Assembly (NCBI GenBank): GCA_002342065.1
Contig: DDPF01000003.1
Location: 352,769 to 416,768 of the forward strand
Direction of reading: 5' to 3'
Source of the DNA: Bacteroidetes bacterium UBA2475
GTDB taxonomy: Bacteria > Bacteroidota > Bacteroidia > B-17B0 > Aurantibacillaceae
DNA length: 64,000 nucleotides
Positions 41,106 to 49,307 of the stretch are shown piece by piece; position 1 is the stretch's first letter, and each line of letters begins with the position of its first letter. The notes under the pieces were generated by a model that worked only from the letters and a program-made list of their open reading frames with translations, searched no databases and was not told the DNA's origin. Both the position numbers and the translations under genes were made by a program.

Positions 41106-41678
41106 ATGAATCTGGTTTTTGATGTTATAGAAATATTAAAGGTTACCACGGTATTATTTGCTGTGATCGACGTAATTGGCTCAATACCAGTGATTATCAG
41201 CTTAAAACAAAAAACCGGCAGCATCGATCCCTTTAAAGCTTCCTGGGTTTCGCTGGCTATAATGGTTGTTTTTTTATTTATTGGTCAAAGTATTTTAAAT
41301 ATTATTGGAATTAAAGTAGAGGATTTTGCTATTGCAGGGTCTTTTGTACTGTTTTTTATTGCTTTAGAAATGATATTAGGTATTAAAATTTACAGAGATG
41401 AAATACCCGCCACAGCATCAATTGTTCCATTAGCTTTTCCGTTAATTGCTGGCACTGGAACCTTAACAACATTACTTTCTATAAGGGCAGAATATAATTT
41501 ACTCTCCATTATCATTGCCATTTTTATTAATGTGGTAATCGTTTATTTTGTTTTAAAATATATTAGTCTGTTAGAAAAATTATTGGGCGTTGGTGGCATT
41601 GCCATTCTTAAAAAAGTTTTTGGAATTGTGCTTTTAGCACTGGCGATAAAATTATTCAGAAAGTATACCGGACTTTAA
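41106..41678 (+). CDS. MarC-family integral membrane protein
   Basis: 190 residues from ATG 41106; the TTG at 41097 gives only three extra residues. Six TM helices of the MarC (NAAT) family: VIEILKVTTVLFAVIDVIGSIPV, ASWVSLAIMVVFLFIGQSIL, DFAIAGSFVLFFIALEMILG, TASIVPLAFPLIAGTGTLTTLL, IIIAIFINVVIVYFV. The IDVIGSIPV and PLAFPLIAGPG-like signatures are clear. The physiological substrate of MarC proteins is unsettled. Followed by a DUF486 gene 31 bases downstream, likely co-transcribed. Confidence 0.88.
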   Translation: MNLVFDVIEILKVTTVLFAVIDVIGSIPVIISLKQKTGSIDPFKASWVSLAIMVVFLFIGQSILNIIGIKVEDFAIAGSFVLFFIALEMILGIKIYRDEIPATASIVPLAFPLIAGTGTLTTLLSIRAEYNLLSIIIAIFINVVIVYFVLKYISLLEKLLGVGGIAILKKVFGIVLLALAIKLFRKYTGL

Positions 41679-41709
41679 GAAATTATAAAATAAAGATTAA
41701 AAATTTTAA

Positions 41710-42081
41710 ATGTCCAAAGCGCTTAGCACCATATTATTATTAATAGCTTCTAACACCTTTATGACCATTGCCTGGTACGGACATTTGCGCTATAAAGACA
41801 TTAGCTTTTTAAAGAACACAGGAATGATAACTGCTATTTTGCTTAGCTGGGGAATTGCTCTATTTGAATACAGTTTAATGGTGCCTGCAAATAAGATTGG
41901 AAGCTCTATTAATGGCGGGCCCTTTAATATGTGGCAATTAAAACTGATCCAGGAAGTAGTTTCAATTTCTGTATTTATAATTTTTACGTTAGTATTCTTT
42001 AAAACCGAAACATTAAAATGGAACCATTTAATTGGTTTTGTTTTTTTGATAGCCGCAGTTTATTTTTTCTTTAAGAAGTAA
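41710..42081 (+). CDS. DUF486 (DMT-related) membrane protein
   Basis: 123 residues with four TM helices, matching DUF486: ILLLIASNTFMTIAWYGHLRY, ILLSWGIALFEYSLMVPANKIGS, GPFNMWQLKLIQEVVSISVF and LIGFVFLIAAVYFFF. Related to small drug/metabolite transporters; transport is not shown. Its stop overlaps the stop of the convergent M50-TPR gene by 11 bases. Confidence 0.88.
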   Translation: MSKALSTILLLIASNTFMTIAWYGHLRYKDISFLKNTGMITAILLSWGIALFEYSLMVPANKIGSSINGGPFNMWQLKLIQEVVSISVFIIFTLVFFKTETLKWNHLIGFVFLIAAVYFFFKK

Positions 42082-43240
42082 CGCCTAGTTTTTCCAAGTC
42101 TAAAAGATAATTATCAACTTCAGGTGTGTCAGCGTTTAATTCTTTTGCTTTTTTAAACTGTGTAAATGCTTCCTGAAATTCTTTTTTTTCAAAATAATAA
42201 ATACCAAGATTTCTGTATGCATAAGAATTTTTATCATCTAAAAATAAAGATCTTCGTATGTCTTTAAGTCCTTCTTCATTTTGATTTAGTTTTATTTTTG
42301 CAAGCCCCCGGTTATTATAAGCAAAAGCATGAGGATCGAGGCCTATACAGATGTCAAAGTCAAGAATAGCATTAATATAATTTCCTAAAATAAGATTATT
42401 ATAGCCGCGGTTATTATACGCATCAACAAACCGAGGAAATAATACTATTGCTTTTGAATAAGCTTCATTTACTTTATCATATTGTTTTACGGCTGATAAT
42501 GCAAGGCCATAATTATAATGATCGGTAGCGTTTAAAACAAATCCAGATTGAAGCTTAGTAAATAATTCTATAGCTTTTTGAGGTTCTTTATTATTAATAT
42601 ATAAAACAATCCCTATCCTTATAACTTCGGGACTAATTGCATCTTTAAAATACTTCTCATAATAAATTGCTCCTTGCTGGCTCTTATTTTCTTTATAAAA
42701 CTCCTGTAGTTTGGCCAATCTTTTAAGTTTTCTATTATGAAAAATAATATTTTTAAGCTGTTGGCCATCATTAAAAGTAGTTGTTCCATTATGCAAGACA
42801 ATTGGTATAAGGTTTGGATAAATATTTTGTATAAAATCGATCATACTGGAGAGAGTCAAAAAAAAGCATACGAGCCTGAAATAATCATTGTAGTATGGAG
42901 TTATAAGAAAATAGAGACAAAGCCCAGCAATCAATAAGGAATTAAATGGCCCTGCAAGAATAAAAATAAAATTTTTTGCACGCGATTCTGATGTATGACT
43001 GGAAACACAAAGACCATGATTCCATGAAATAAAGTCATATTTAAAGTGTACAATTAAACGACCGATCCTAAAATGAATTCCTTTCTTTGGATCGCCATAT
43101 GACCCAAGATAAATACTTATATCACCATCAAATAATATTAATCCAGCAATAGCATGGCCCATTTCGTGAATAACCGTTGTTACTGTATTGGCCAACGCCA
43201 ACGAAGCAGAAAAAACCGTTATTACAAATACAAAATTCAC
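42071..43240 (-). CDS. M50-like membrane metallopeptidase fused to TPR repeats
   Basis: 389 residues. TM segments start FVFVITVFSASLALANTV; the metal motif H25-EMGH (IHEMGHAIAG, H25/E26/H29) and the second motif AGPFNSLLIAG match site-2-protease-like M50B peptidases. The C-terminal ~200 residues are TPRs (KYDKV/YSKAIVLFPRFVDAYNNRGY, AFAYNNRGLAKIKLNQ), a combination that would let the peptidase recruit substrates. No PDZ domain. Presumed to cut a membrane protein, perhaps an anti-sigma factor, but the substrate is unknown. Confidence 0.75.
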   Translation of the reverse strand: MNFVFVITVFSASLALANTVTTVIHEMGHAIAGLILFDGDISIYLGSYGDPKKGIHFRIGRLIVHFKYDFISWNHGLCVSSHTSESRAKNFIFILAGPFNSLLIAGLCLYFLITPYYNDYFRLVCFFLTLSSMIDFIQNIYPNLIPIVLHNGTTTFNDGQQLKNIIFHNRKLKRLAKLQEFYKENKSQQGAIYYEKYFKDAISPEVIRIGIVLYINNKEPQKAIELFTKLQSGFVLNATDHYNYGLALSAVKQYDKVNEAYSKAIVLFPRFVDAYNNRGYNNLILGNYINAILDFDICIGLDPHAFAYNNRGLAKIKLNQNEEGLKDIRRSLFLDDKNSYAYRNLGIYYFEKKEFQEAFTQFKKAKELNADTPEVDNYLLDLEKLGVTS

Positions 43241-43261
43241 ACTTGTTCCTTGTGAAAAATA

Positions 43262-43921
43262 TTACTTCTCGGTCGCTTCTCTCAAATATTCTAAAAAAGA
43301 ATGCATGGCTTTAAAGCCAGCAACAATTTCTTTAGCGGCATTTTTATCCATTACCTGTTTGTTTGTGTAAGCGTGACTTACAATAAAATGCCTGTTACGC
43401 AAAAGATCTATCAATGGATGCTCTTTGTCATACCCTTTTGGGGCGGTCTTTAAAGCGCCCTCATTATCCAAACCTTTAAAATATTTTTTGAAAGAAGCAG
43501 ACTTAAGGATCTTTAATAAAGGAGCGGAGTTGTAATCAATTTCTTGACGTATTGCATTTAGTATATCCGGTTCGGGCATCCAAACGCCACCGGCAATAAA
43601 ACTTGAATCGGGTTGTACGTGAAAATAATAGCCCGCACCAACCGCTTTTTTTCCACCGGAATTAATACTTGCGCCCATATTATTTTTGTATGGTGTTTTA
43701 TCTTTGCTAAAACGAACGTCTTTATAAATTCTAAAAGTACAATCCTTCGCCTTCATATCGGGTGAAATGCCCTTATCAAATTTAGCAACACCATTAATAA
43801 TTTGCTGCACAAAAACTTCAAAGTCTTCTTTTGCTTTTATATATGTATGCTTGTTCTTCTCAAACCAATCGCGGTTATTGTTAGCTTCTAATTTTTTTAA
43901 AAATGAAAAAACAGTTTCCAT
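43262..43921 (-). CDS. DUF2461-family protein (TIGR02453-like)
   Basis: 219 residues. The family's hallmarks are visible: SFLKKLEANNNRDWFEKNKHTYI, FRIYKDVRFSKDKTPYKNNMGASI, GAGYYFHVQPDSSFIAGGVWMPE. No activity is known for this family. Cytoplasmic. It lies between the AI-2E transporter (12 bases upstream on the same strand) and the M50-TPR gene (21 bases), so a three-gene leftward run is likely. Confidence 0.88.
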   Translation of the reverse strand: METVFSFLKKLEANNNRDWFEKNKHTYIKAKEDFEVFVQQIINGVAKFDKGISPDMKAKDCTFRIYKDVRFSKDKTPYKNNMGASINSGGKKAVGAGYYFHVQPDSSFIAGGVWMPEPDILNAIRQEIDYNSAPLLKILKSASFKKYFKGLDNEGALKTAPKGYDKEHPLIDLLRNRHFIVSHAYTNKQVMDKNAAKEIVAGFKAMHSFLEYLREATEK

Positions 43922-43932
43922 AGTTTATATTT

Positions 43933-45021
43933 TTATTCTGTAATATTTTCTGAAATTTTTCTAAAGAATTTAAGGTGACTTAAAAACTCAGAAGCAATGA
44001 TACGAATGATGGTGTAAACCGGTAAAGCTATTACCATACCAAAAATGCCTCCTAATGTACCTGCCATCAACGTTACAATAAAGATCTCGAGCGGATGTGC
44101 TTTTACGGAATTTGAAAAAAGGAAAGGTTGAATAATAAATCCATCTACCAAATTAATTGTAAGTAAGGTAAAAAAGATAGTATTAATGGTTGGTCCAATT
44201 AATGCATAACTACCTGTACTTATACAAGAACTTACTCCTAATATTATTGCAATGACCATTGTGATGGCAGAACCTATATAAGGAATAACATTTAATATAC
44301 CCGCGCAAAATGCAATAATAAGGGCGTTCTTAATTCCAAAAATAGTGAGGAATAAAAAAACCGCACCACCAACAATGAACATATCCACAAATAAACTCAC
44401 AAAATATTTGCTCAACATTTTTTTAGACATTTTTAAAACCTCGCGCATTTCTTTTTCGACGCCAAGCGGTGTAATGGTGAGCAAACTATTCTTAACTATT
44501 CTTTCATCCTTTAATAAAAAGAAAGTGATGAATAGGGTACATAACATGCCGCCAAAAATTGTTCCAAAATACTGAAAGGTGTTGTTAACCACCATGCTGA
44601 TGTTCTTTGTATTTACATATTCAGATACCTGAGTTGAAAGATTTTGTTTAAGATCTTCTTCATTTCCCAGTTTTAATAGCATAGCTTTTATACCCGGAAA
44701 TTGCGCCAGGATATTATGAAATACATCGTAAAAATTTAGTTCAGCCAAAAAATTTATTTCTGCCGCAAGTGGTGGAATAATAAGAAAAAATAAACCAAAG
44801 AGTAAACAAACTATCAATAAAATGGTTATTAAAGCGGCAACCGCATCAGGCATGTGCCTTTTACCAAATTTGATCTTTTCAAGTTTATAAGTGATTGGAT
44901 AACCGACCAAAAATAACACCAAAGAGATAGCGATATAAATAACGATCTTAAAAAATAAAAATGCGAAAGCAATTATGGCCAAAAAACCAATAATGCGCCA
45001 GATATTTATTTTTAAAGGCAT
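43933..45021 (-). CDS. AI-2E-family transporter (PerM-like)
   Basis: 362 residues, about eight TM helices: IIGFLAIIAFAFLFFKIVIYI, ALITILLIVCLLFGLFFLIIPPL, IVGGAVFLFLTIFGIKNALII and FAGILNVIPYIGSAITMVIAI. The segment FCAGILNVIPYIGSAI and LHP-like SVKAHPLEIFIVTLMAGTLGGIFGM are the family signature. Members export signals or act as Na+/H+ antiporters; the cargo here is unknown. Divergent from the GWxTD gene (38 bases). Confidence 0.88.
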   Translation of the reverse strand: MPLKINIWRIIGFLAIIAFAFLFFKIVIYIAISLVLFLVGYPITYKLEKIKFGKRHMPDAVAALITILLIVCLLFGLFFLIIPPLAAEINFLAELNFYDVFHNILAQFPGIKAMLLKLGNEEDLKQNLSTQVSEYVNTKNISMVVNNTFQYFGTIFGGMLCTLFITFFLLKDERIVKNSLLTITPLGVEKEMREVLKMSKKMLSKYFVSLFVDMFIVGGAVFLFLTIFGIKNALIIAFCAGILNVIPYIGSAITMVIAIILGVSSCISTGSYALIGPTINTIFFTLLTINLVDGFIIQPFLFSNSVKAHPLEIFIVTLMAGTLGGIFGMVIALPVYTIIRIIASEFLSHLKFFRKISENITE

Positions 45022-45046
45022 GTAAACAAAGATAGTTTTAATTGGT

Positions 45047-45054
45047 TAACTTTG
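45047..45054 (+). promoter_or_regulatory. -7 box right before the GWxTD start codon
   Basis: TAACTTTG matches TAnnTTTG exactly and ends five bases before the chosen GTG start at 45060. Transcription would begin at or near the start codon, predicting a leaderless mRNA. No clear -33 box. Confidence 0.4.
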
Positions 45055-45059
45055 GAAGA

Positions 45060-46337
45060 GTGAAAAAATTAATCCCTAAAATAGTAACTATTTTTATCAT
45101 TTTTTTGGTAGCAGGATGCATTACCCGAAAGCCATTTGTTACTAAACCTACTAAAAGCCTTGTTAACCCGGATAGTGAATTATTAGAGGTAAATGCCATT
45201 GCCTATCATTTAAACGATAGTGTTACCATTGGTTACTTGGAAATTAAAAATGAGAATTTAATTTACAAACGACCTGATACTTCTTCTGCATTTTATGCCG
45301 ACCTGCGCATATCTTATAAACTTTTACCGGAGCCCAATTCAAGAAAGATAATTGACAGCAGCTCTTACCATATTATTGACAGGGCAAATGATCAGGTGGA
45401 AATTAAATCGCTAGTATCTAAATTTAATTTAAAGGCAAAAAATAACGCTAATTACTATTTAGACGTACAGGTATTTGACTTAAATAAAAGAATAAAATAT
45501 ACTAAAGGATTGAACGTTTATAAAAAAAATAATTTTTCTGAACAAAATTTTTTGATCACTTATAATGATATTATTTCTTTCAAAACACATTTTTTAAAGA
45601 ACGAAACAGTTGTGGTTAGATTCTCCAATCCTGCCATTAACCAAATAACGGTGAATTGTTTCTTCAAAGAATTTGGTCCTGCCCTGCCACCTTTTTCTAC
45701 CAAAACAATTGACGAATTTAAATACAAACCCGACAGTATTTTTAAAATGGAGCTTAGCACCAACCAATTTCAGTTAACCATGCCGCGCAACGGTTTTCTG
45801 CATGTTATCCCCGCTCAGGATATTAATGAAGGTGTAACATTATATACATACGACAAAACTTTTCCTGGAGTAAGCAATAGCGAAGAGATGATAAACTGCA
45901 CACGTTATTTAATGAGTAAGGATGAATTTGATTCTTGTAAAACTGCTATTGATAAAAAAGTGGCTATTGATAATTTTTGGATTAGCATTGCAGGAAGTAA
46001 AGAGCGGGCGAAAGAATTATTAAAGCGTTATTATGGTCGCGTAAAAGAAGCCAATAAATATTATACCAGTTACACGCAAGGATGGAAAACCGACAGAGGT
46101 ATGATATTCATCGTTTTTGGCGCACCAACAAATATTTATAGAAGCAGTAAAGGCGAAACCTGGGTTTATGGAGTTGAAACAAATCCAAATGCCACGCGTT
46201 TTGTATTTAATAAAACACAAAACCCTTTTAGCGATAACGATTATGTTTTAGAACGCTCTCAATTTTTTAAAGAGCCCTATTATACAGCCGTAGATTTTTG
46301 GCGACAGGGCCATGTGTATATAAATAATGGACGATAG
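45060..46337 (+). CDS. GWxTD-domain lipoprotein
   Basis: 425 residues from GTG 45060, the start of a lipoprotein signal (KKLIPKIVTIFIIFLVAGC with lipobox LVAGC). The frame can be read from 45042 but that start lies inside the promoter. The C-terminal domain carries the family hallmark: YYGRVKEANKYYTSYTQGWKTDRGMIFIVFG and PTNIYRSSKGETWVYG. GWxTD proteins are widespread in Bacteroidota with no proven function. Likely attached to the periplasmic side. Convergent with rnhA, with a repeat element between. Confidence 0.85.
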   Translation: MKKLIPKIVTIFIIFLVAGCITRKPFVTKPTKSLVNPDSELLEVNAIAYHLNDSVTIGYLEIKNENLIYKRPDTSSAFYADLRISYKLLPEPNSRKIIDSSSYHIIDRANDQVEIKSLVSKFNLKAKNNANYYLDVQVFDLNKRIKYTKGLNVYKKNNFSEQNFLITYNDIISFKTHFLKNETVVVRFSNPAINQITVNCFFKEFGPALPPFSTKTIDEFKYKPDSIFKMELSTNQFQLTMPRNGFLHVIPAQDINEGVTLYTYDKTFPGVSNSEEMINCTRYLMSKDEFDSCKTAIDKKVAIDNFWISIAGSKERAKELLKRYYGRVKEANKYYTSYTQGWKTDRGMIFIVFGAPTNIYRSSKGETWVYGVETNPNATRFVFNKTQNPFSDNDYVLERSQFFKEPYYTAVDFWRQGHVYINNGR

Positions 46338-46349
46338 TTACATAAAATT

Positions 46350-46502
46350 TAACCACATAGACACATAGATTTTTTTTGATCAGAACTATGTTTGAAAAGT
46401 AAAGGGCATCATAGACTTTTCATCGCCATGGCGATGAAAACTATGTTAACTCTATTAAAATTATTATTTAAACTCTTTAAGGATTATGTTTCTATGCGGT
46501 TT
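46350..46502. repeat. Repeat element with AACCACATAG ends and internal 24-bp perfect palindrome
   Basis: AACCACATAGACACATAG at 46351-46368 reappears inverted and slightly changed at 46486-46502. Inside, 46417-46440 is a perfect 24-bp palindrome centred on GCCATGGC. The end sequence is shared with the element at 6054-6097. It fills the whole gap between the convergent GWxTD and rnhA genes; no gene is seen. Confidence 0.6.
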
Positions 46503-46509
46503 AGATCTT

Positions 46510-46992
46510 TTAGTCTTCAAGCAGGCCACCCTTTTTAATCAACTCGTAACCTTCATCTTTTGGTAAGTTTGGTAATTTGGAAGCGGCAACGGCCAACTCA
46601 TCGCATCGGTTATTTTCTACGTTGGTGGCATGGCCTTTTACCCAAATAAATTGGTGTTTTTGGGCATCATAGATCCTTAAAAATCGTTGCCATAAGTCGA
46701 CATTTGCTTTATTTTTAAAGCCTGTTTTACGCCAGCCAAATACCCACTTTAAATTAATAGAATCTACTACATATTTACTGTCAGAATATACTTTAACTGG
46801 CAGGTCGTTGCTTGTAACACTCTCTAAACCAACAATTGCAGCCAATAATTCCATACGGTTATTGGTGGTTAATCTAAAGCCCCCGCTTATTTCCTTGCGG
46901 TGTTGTTTAAATTTTAAAACCACGCCAAAACCGCCCGGACCGGGGTTTCCGCTTGCTGCGCCATCGGTATATAATTCAATAAAAGTTTCCAA
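46510..46992 (-). CDS. rnhA: Ribonuclease HI
   Basis: 160 residues; degrades the RNA strand of RNA-DNA hybrids. The four catalytic carboxylates are in place: D in IELYTDGAASGNPGPGGFG, E in RMELLAAIVGLES, D in VYSDSKYVVDSI, and the closing D in NRCDELAVAAS. The basic protrusion helix (VFGWRKTGFKNKANVDLWQ) is present, as in E. coli RNase HI. Divergent from sucD across a 163-bp palindromic element. Confidence 0.95.
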   Translation of the reverse strand: METFIELYTDGAASGNPGPGGFGVVLKFKQHRKEISGGFRLTTNNRMELLAAIVGLESVTSNDLPVKVYSDSKYVVDSINLKWVFGWRKTGFKNKANVDLWQRFLRIYDAQKHQFIWVKGHATNVENNRCDELAVAASKLPNLPKDEGYELIKKGGLLED

Positions 46993-47042
46993 TTCAGGGT
47001 TTAAGTTAGCCTTTTTAAGGCCAATATTAAGTTTAAATTACT

Positions 47043-47205
47043 AGAGCACGTTTAAATTTATATAATAAAATTGTTTGCAGCTTATTTTTTAGCGAAACAA
47101 GGCGAATTTTGTAGGCATAATTGAACATTTATGGCGAAAAATTTAACGAAGTTGTAGCAAAAAAGAAGCGAAAACAAATTATTTGATGAATTTTAAACGT
47201 GCTCT
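47043..47205. repeat. 163-bp imperfect palindrome (MITE-like)
   Basis: The ends AGAGCACGTTTAAA (47043-47056) and TTTAAACGTGCTCT (47192-47205) are exact inverted repeats, and most of the interior pairs too: the left half, with TTTGCAGCTTATTTTTT and GGCGAATTTT, aligns to the inverted right half. It could fold into one long hairpin. It lies between rnhA and sucD with no coding content. Confidence 0.6.
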
Positions 47206-47229
47206 TTGATATTTTAGGTGGATGTTTTA

Positions 47230-47260
47230 TTGGTAAAATGCAAATTAGTAGGTATATTCG
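47230..47260 (+). promoter_or_regulatory. Promoter of sucD
   Basis: TTG (47230-47232), 20 bases, TATATTCG (47253-47260; one mismatch to TAnnTTTG). The ATG follows at 47280. Confidence 0.45.
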
Positions 47261-47279
47261 TATTTCTAAAATCAAAAAT

Positions 47280-48170
47280 ATGTCAGTATTAGTAAATAAA
47301 AATTCGAAGGTGATCGTACAGGGTTTTACCGGTGGAGAAGGAACTTTTCACGCAACCCAAATGATCGAGTATGGAACTAATGTGGTTGGTGGTGTTACTC
47401 CAGGTAAAGGCGGAACTATACATTTAGACCGTCCGGTTTTTAATACTGTTTCAGAAGCGGTTCAAAAAGTGCAGGCTGATGTTTCTATCATTTTTGTACC
47501 GGCTGCTTTTGCTGCCGATGCTATTATGGAATCTGCCGATGCAGGAATTAAAGTTATTGTATGTATTACAGAAGGCATTCCAGTTAAGGATATGATCCTT
47601 GTGAAAGAATATTTAAAAGGAAAAGCTTGTCGTTTAATTGGTCCTAATTGCCCTGGGGTTATTACTGCGGGTGAAGCAAAGGTTGGCATCATGCCGGGTT
47701 TTGTATTTAAAAAAGGTAAAATTGGAATTATTTCTAAAAGTGGAACTTTAACTTACGAAGCTGCTGATCAAATTGTAAAAGCAGGAATGGGAATTACTAC
47801 CGCTATTGGTATTGGTGGCGATCCAATTATTGGAACACCAACAAAAGATGCTGTTGAATTATTAATGAACGATCCTGAGACCGAAGCTATTGTAATGATA
47901 GGTGAAATTGGCGGAAATTACGAAGCAGAAGCTGCGCGTTGGATAAAAGCTAACGGAAATAAAAAACCTGTTGTTGGTTTTATTGCAGGACAAACTGCGC
48001 CAAAAGGCCGTACTATGGGACATGCAGGTGCAATTGTTGGAGGTGCTGAAGATACAGCTCAGGCGAAAATGAAAATTTTACGCGAGTGTGGAATTTTTGT
48101 TTGCGAAAGCCCTGCAGAAATTGGTAAAACAATGGCTGCTGTTTTAAAAGGCGAAAAAGTTACAGCTTAA
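47280..48170 (+). CDS. sucD: Succinyl-CoA ligase [ADP-forming] subunit alpha
   Basis: 296 residues from ATG 47280 (MSVLVNKNSKVIVQGFTGGEG); the frame is open to 47199, but those codons include the palindrome's edge and the promoter. The CoA-binding fold has GFTGGEGTFHATQM, GTNVVGGVTPGKGG and the phospho-histidine loop GHAGAIVGG. It carries the active-site histidine that is phosphorylated during succinyl-CoA to succinate conversion in the TCA cycle. The beta subunit (sucC) is not adjacent and must be encoded elsewhere. Confidence 0.95.
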   Translation: MSVLVNKNSKVIVQGFTGGEGTFHATQMIEYGTNVVGGVTPGKGGTIHLDRPVFNTVSEAVQKVQADVSIIFVPAAFAADAIMESADAGIKVIVCITEGIPVKDMILVKEYLKGKACRLIGPNCPGVITAGEAKVGIMPGFVFKKGKIGIISKSGTLTYEAADQIVKAGMGITTAIGIGGDPIIGTPTKDAVELLMNDPETEAIVMIGEIGGNYEAEAARWIKANGNKKPVVGFIAGQTAPKGRTMGHAGAIVGGAEDTAQAKMKILRECGIFVCESPAEIGKTMAAVLKGEKVTA

Positions 48171-48188
48171 TTTATTTTTATAAAATTA

Positions 48189-48221
48189 AAAACCGCATTC
48201 AAATATGAATGCGGTTTTTTT
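48189..48221 (+). terminator. Rho-independent terminator of sucD
   Basis: AAAACCGCATTC (48189-48200), loop AAATAT, GAATGCGGTTTT followed by TTT (48207-48221). A perfect 12-bp stem with T-run, 18 bases after the sucD stop. Confidence 0.92.
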
Positions 48222-48248
48222 GTTTTCATTTGTTTGGTAAATTATTTC

Positions 48249-48261
48249 GTCCCTACGGGAC
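48249..48261. repeat. REP-like hairpin at the left edge of the repeat array
   Basis: GTCCC-TAC-GGGAC; the same core recurs at 48761-48773 and 48812-48824, bracketing the tandem array. Confidence 0.6.
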
Positions 48262-48295
48262 TTCATTTACCAAATTATTATTATTCTACCATATT

Positions 48296-48730
48296 CGATC
48301 CCTAACGGGATCATGAAGTAGTTTAATTTCGAATAACCATTACCGTAAAGACAAAATATTATTAGAATGGTATAGGAAAAACACAGTTATTATTCTTCTG
48401 CCATATTGGATCACTAACGGGATCATGAAGTAGTTTAACTTCGAAATAACCATTACCGTAAAGACAAAATATTATTAGAATGGGGTAGGAAAAACACAGT
48501 TATTATTATTCTGGCAACATTCGATCCCTAATGGGATCATGAAGTAGTTTAACTTCGAAATAACCATTACCGTAAAGACAAAATATTATTAGAATGGTGT
48601 AGGAAAAACACAGTTATTATTCTTCCGACAACATTCGATCCCTAACTGGATTATGAAGTAGTTTAATTTCGAAATAACCATTACCGTAAAGACAAAATAT
48701 TATTGGAACGGTTTAAGAAAATCGCAGGTC
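48296..48730. repeat. Four tandem copies of a ~113-bp noncoding repeat
   Basis: Copies begin at their GATCATGAAG-type motif at 48309, 48421, 48535 and 48649, periods 112, 114 and 114 bases. Each has a first hairpin (GATCCC-TAAC-GGGATC, changed in copies 2 and 4), a second hairpin (GAAGT ... ACTTC), and a core of about 30 bases, beginning ATAACCATTACCG, that is identical in all four copies. The rest varies. No ORF fits. It is not a CRISPR array, since the units are continuous and the 'spacers' are conserved. Confidence 0.85.
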
Positions 48731-48754
48731 TCATATACATCTCTAATGGACATT

Positions 48755-48779
48755 ATTTTTGTCCCTACGGGACAAAAAT
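48755..48779. repeat. REP-like perfect hairpin at the right edge of the array
   Basis: ATTTTTGTCCC pairs perfectly with GGGACAAAAAT around TAC. A related GTCCC-ATA-GGGAC hairpin follows at 48812-48824, directly at the end of the vanZ-like gene. Confidence 0.65.
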
Positions 48780-48830
48780 ATTGGTAGAAAAAAGTTAGAA
48801 GAAGATCCCGAGTCCCATAGGGACGAAACA

Positions 48831-49226
48831 TTAAGCCGTTGTAATGTTTACAAAAATATTTCTCAGTTTTTTAAATAATAGAACGGCAACTATGCAGCCA
48901 AAAGAATTCGCCACAAAATCCTGCCAATCGGCGCTGCGGTTACTAAAACATTTTGCCTGCATTAATTCTAATAAGCCACCATACAAAACACATACTAAAA
49001 AATAAATGATCATGTATTGTTTTGGCTGTTTACGTTTTATTACAACTAGGAATAATAAACTATTTAAAATAAAGAACATGGTGGCATGTACCCATTTATC
49101 AAAGCTCAACAATTCTAACCAACTAACACTTGGTATAAAATGGCCTGGTGTAGCACATAAAGCTAAAATGACAGCTGCCCATATTATTGAGAATACTAAA
49201 CTGTTTTTATAAATTAGTTGCTTCAA
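48831..49226 (-). CDS. VanZ-like membrane protein
   Basis: 131 residues, four TM helices with the VanZ hallmark: LALCATPGHFIPSVSWLELL, then SFDKWVHATMFFILNSLLFLVV and SADWQDFVANSFGCIVAVLLF. VanZ-family proteins affect cell-wall antibiotic resistance in some bacteria, but most have no proven role. It lies downstream of gcvH in the classic Bacteroidota neighbourhood of sprA, separated by a terminator. Confidence 0.85.
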   Translation of the reverse strand: MKQLIYKNSLVFSIIWAAVILALCATPGHFIPSVSWLELLSFDKWVHATMFFILNSLLFLVVIKRKQPKQYMIIYFLVCVLYGGLLELMQAKCFSNRSADWQDFVANSFGCIVAVLLFKKLRNIFVNITTA

Positions 49227-49256
49227 TTTTTTTATTCAGGATAAATGCGCAAACAA

Positions 49257-49289
49257 AAAACCCTTTCGAGTTAAACTGGAAAGGGTTTT
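49257..49289 (-). terminator. Terminator of the gcvH transcript
   Basis: AAAACCCTTTC (49257-49267) and GAAAGGGTTTT (49279-49289) form an 11-bp perfect stem; on the minus strand a T-run follows. It lies 18 bases after the gcvH stop. Confidence 0.88.
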
Positions 49290-49307
49290 AAATTTATAAC
49301 ACTAAAA

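Noticed and set aside
48296..48730. CRISPR-like repeat array
   Set aside because: Units are 112-114 bp, contiguous and conserved throughout; there are no unique spacers and no cas genes nearby.
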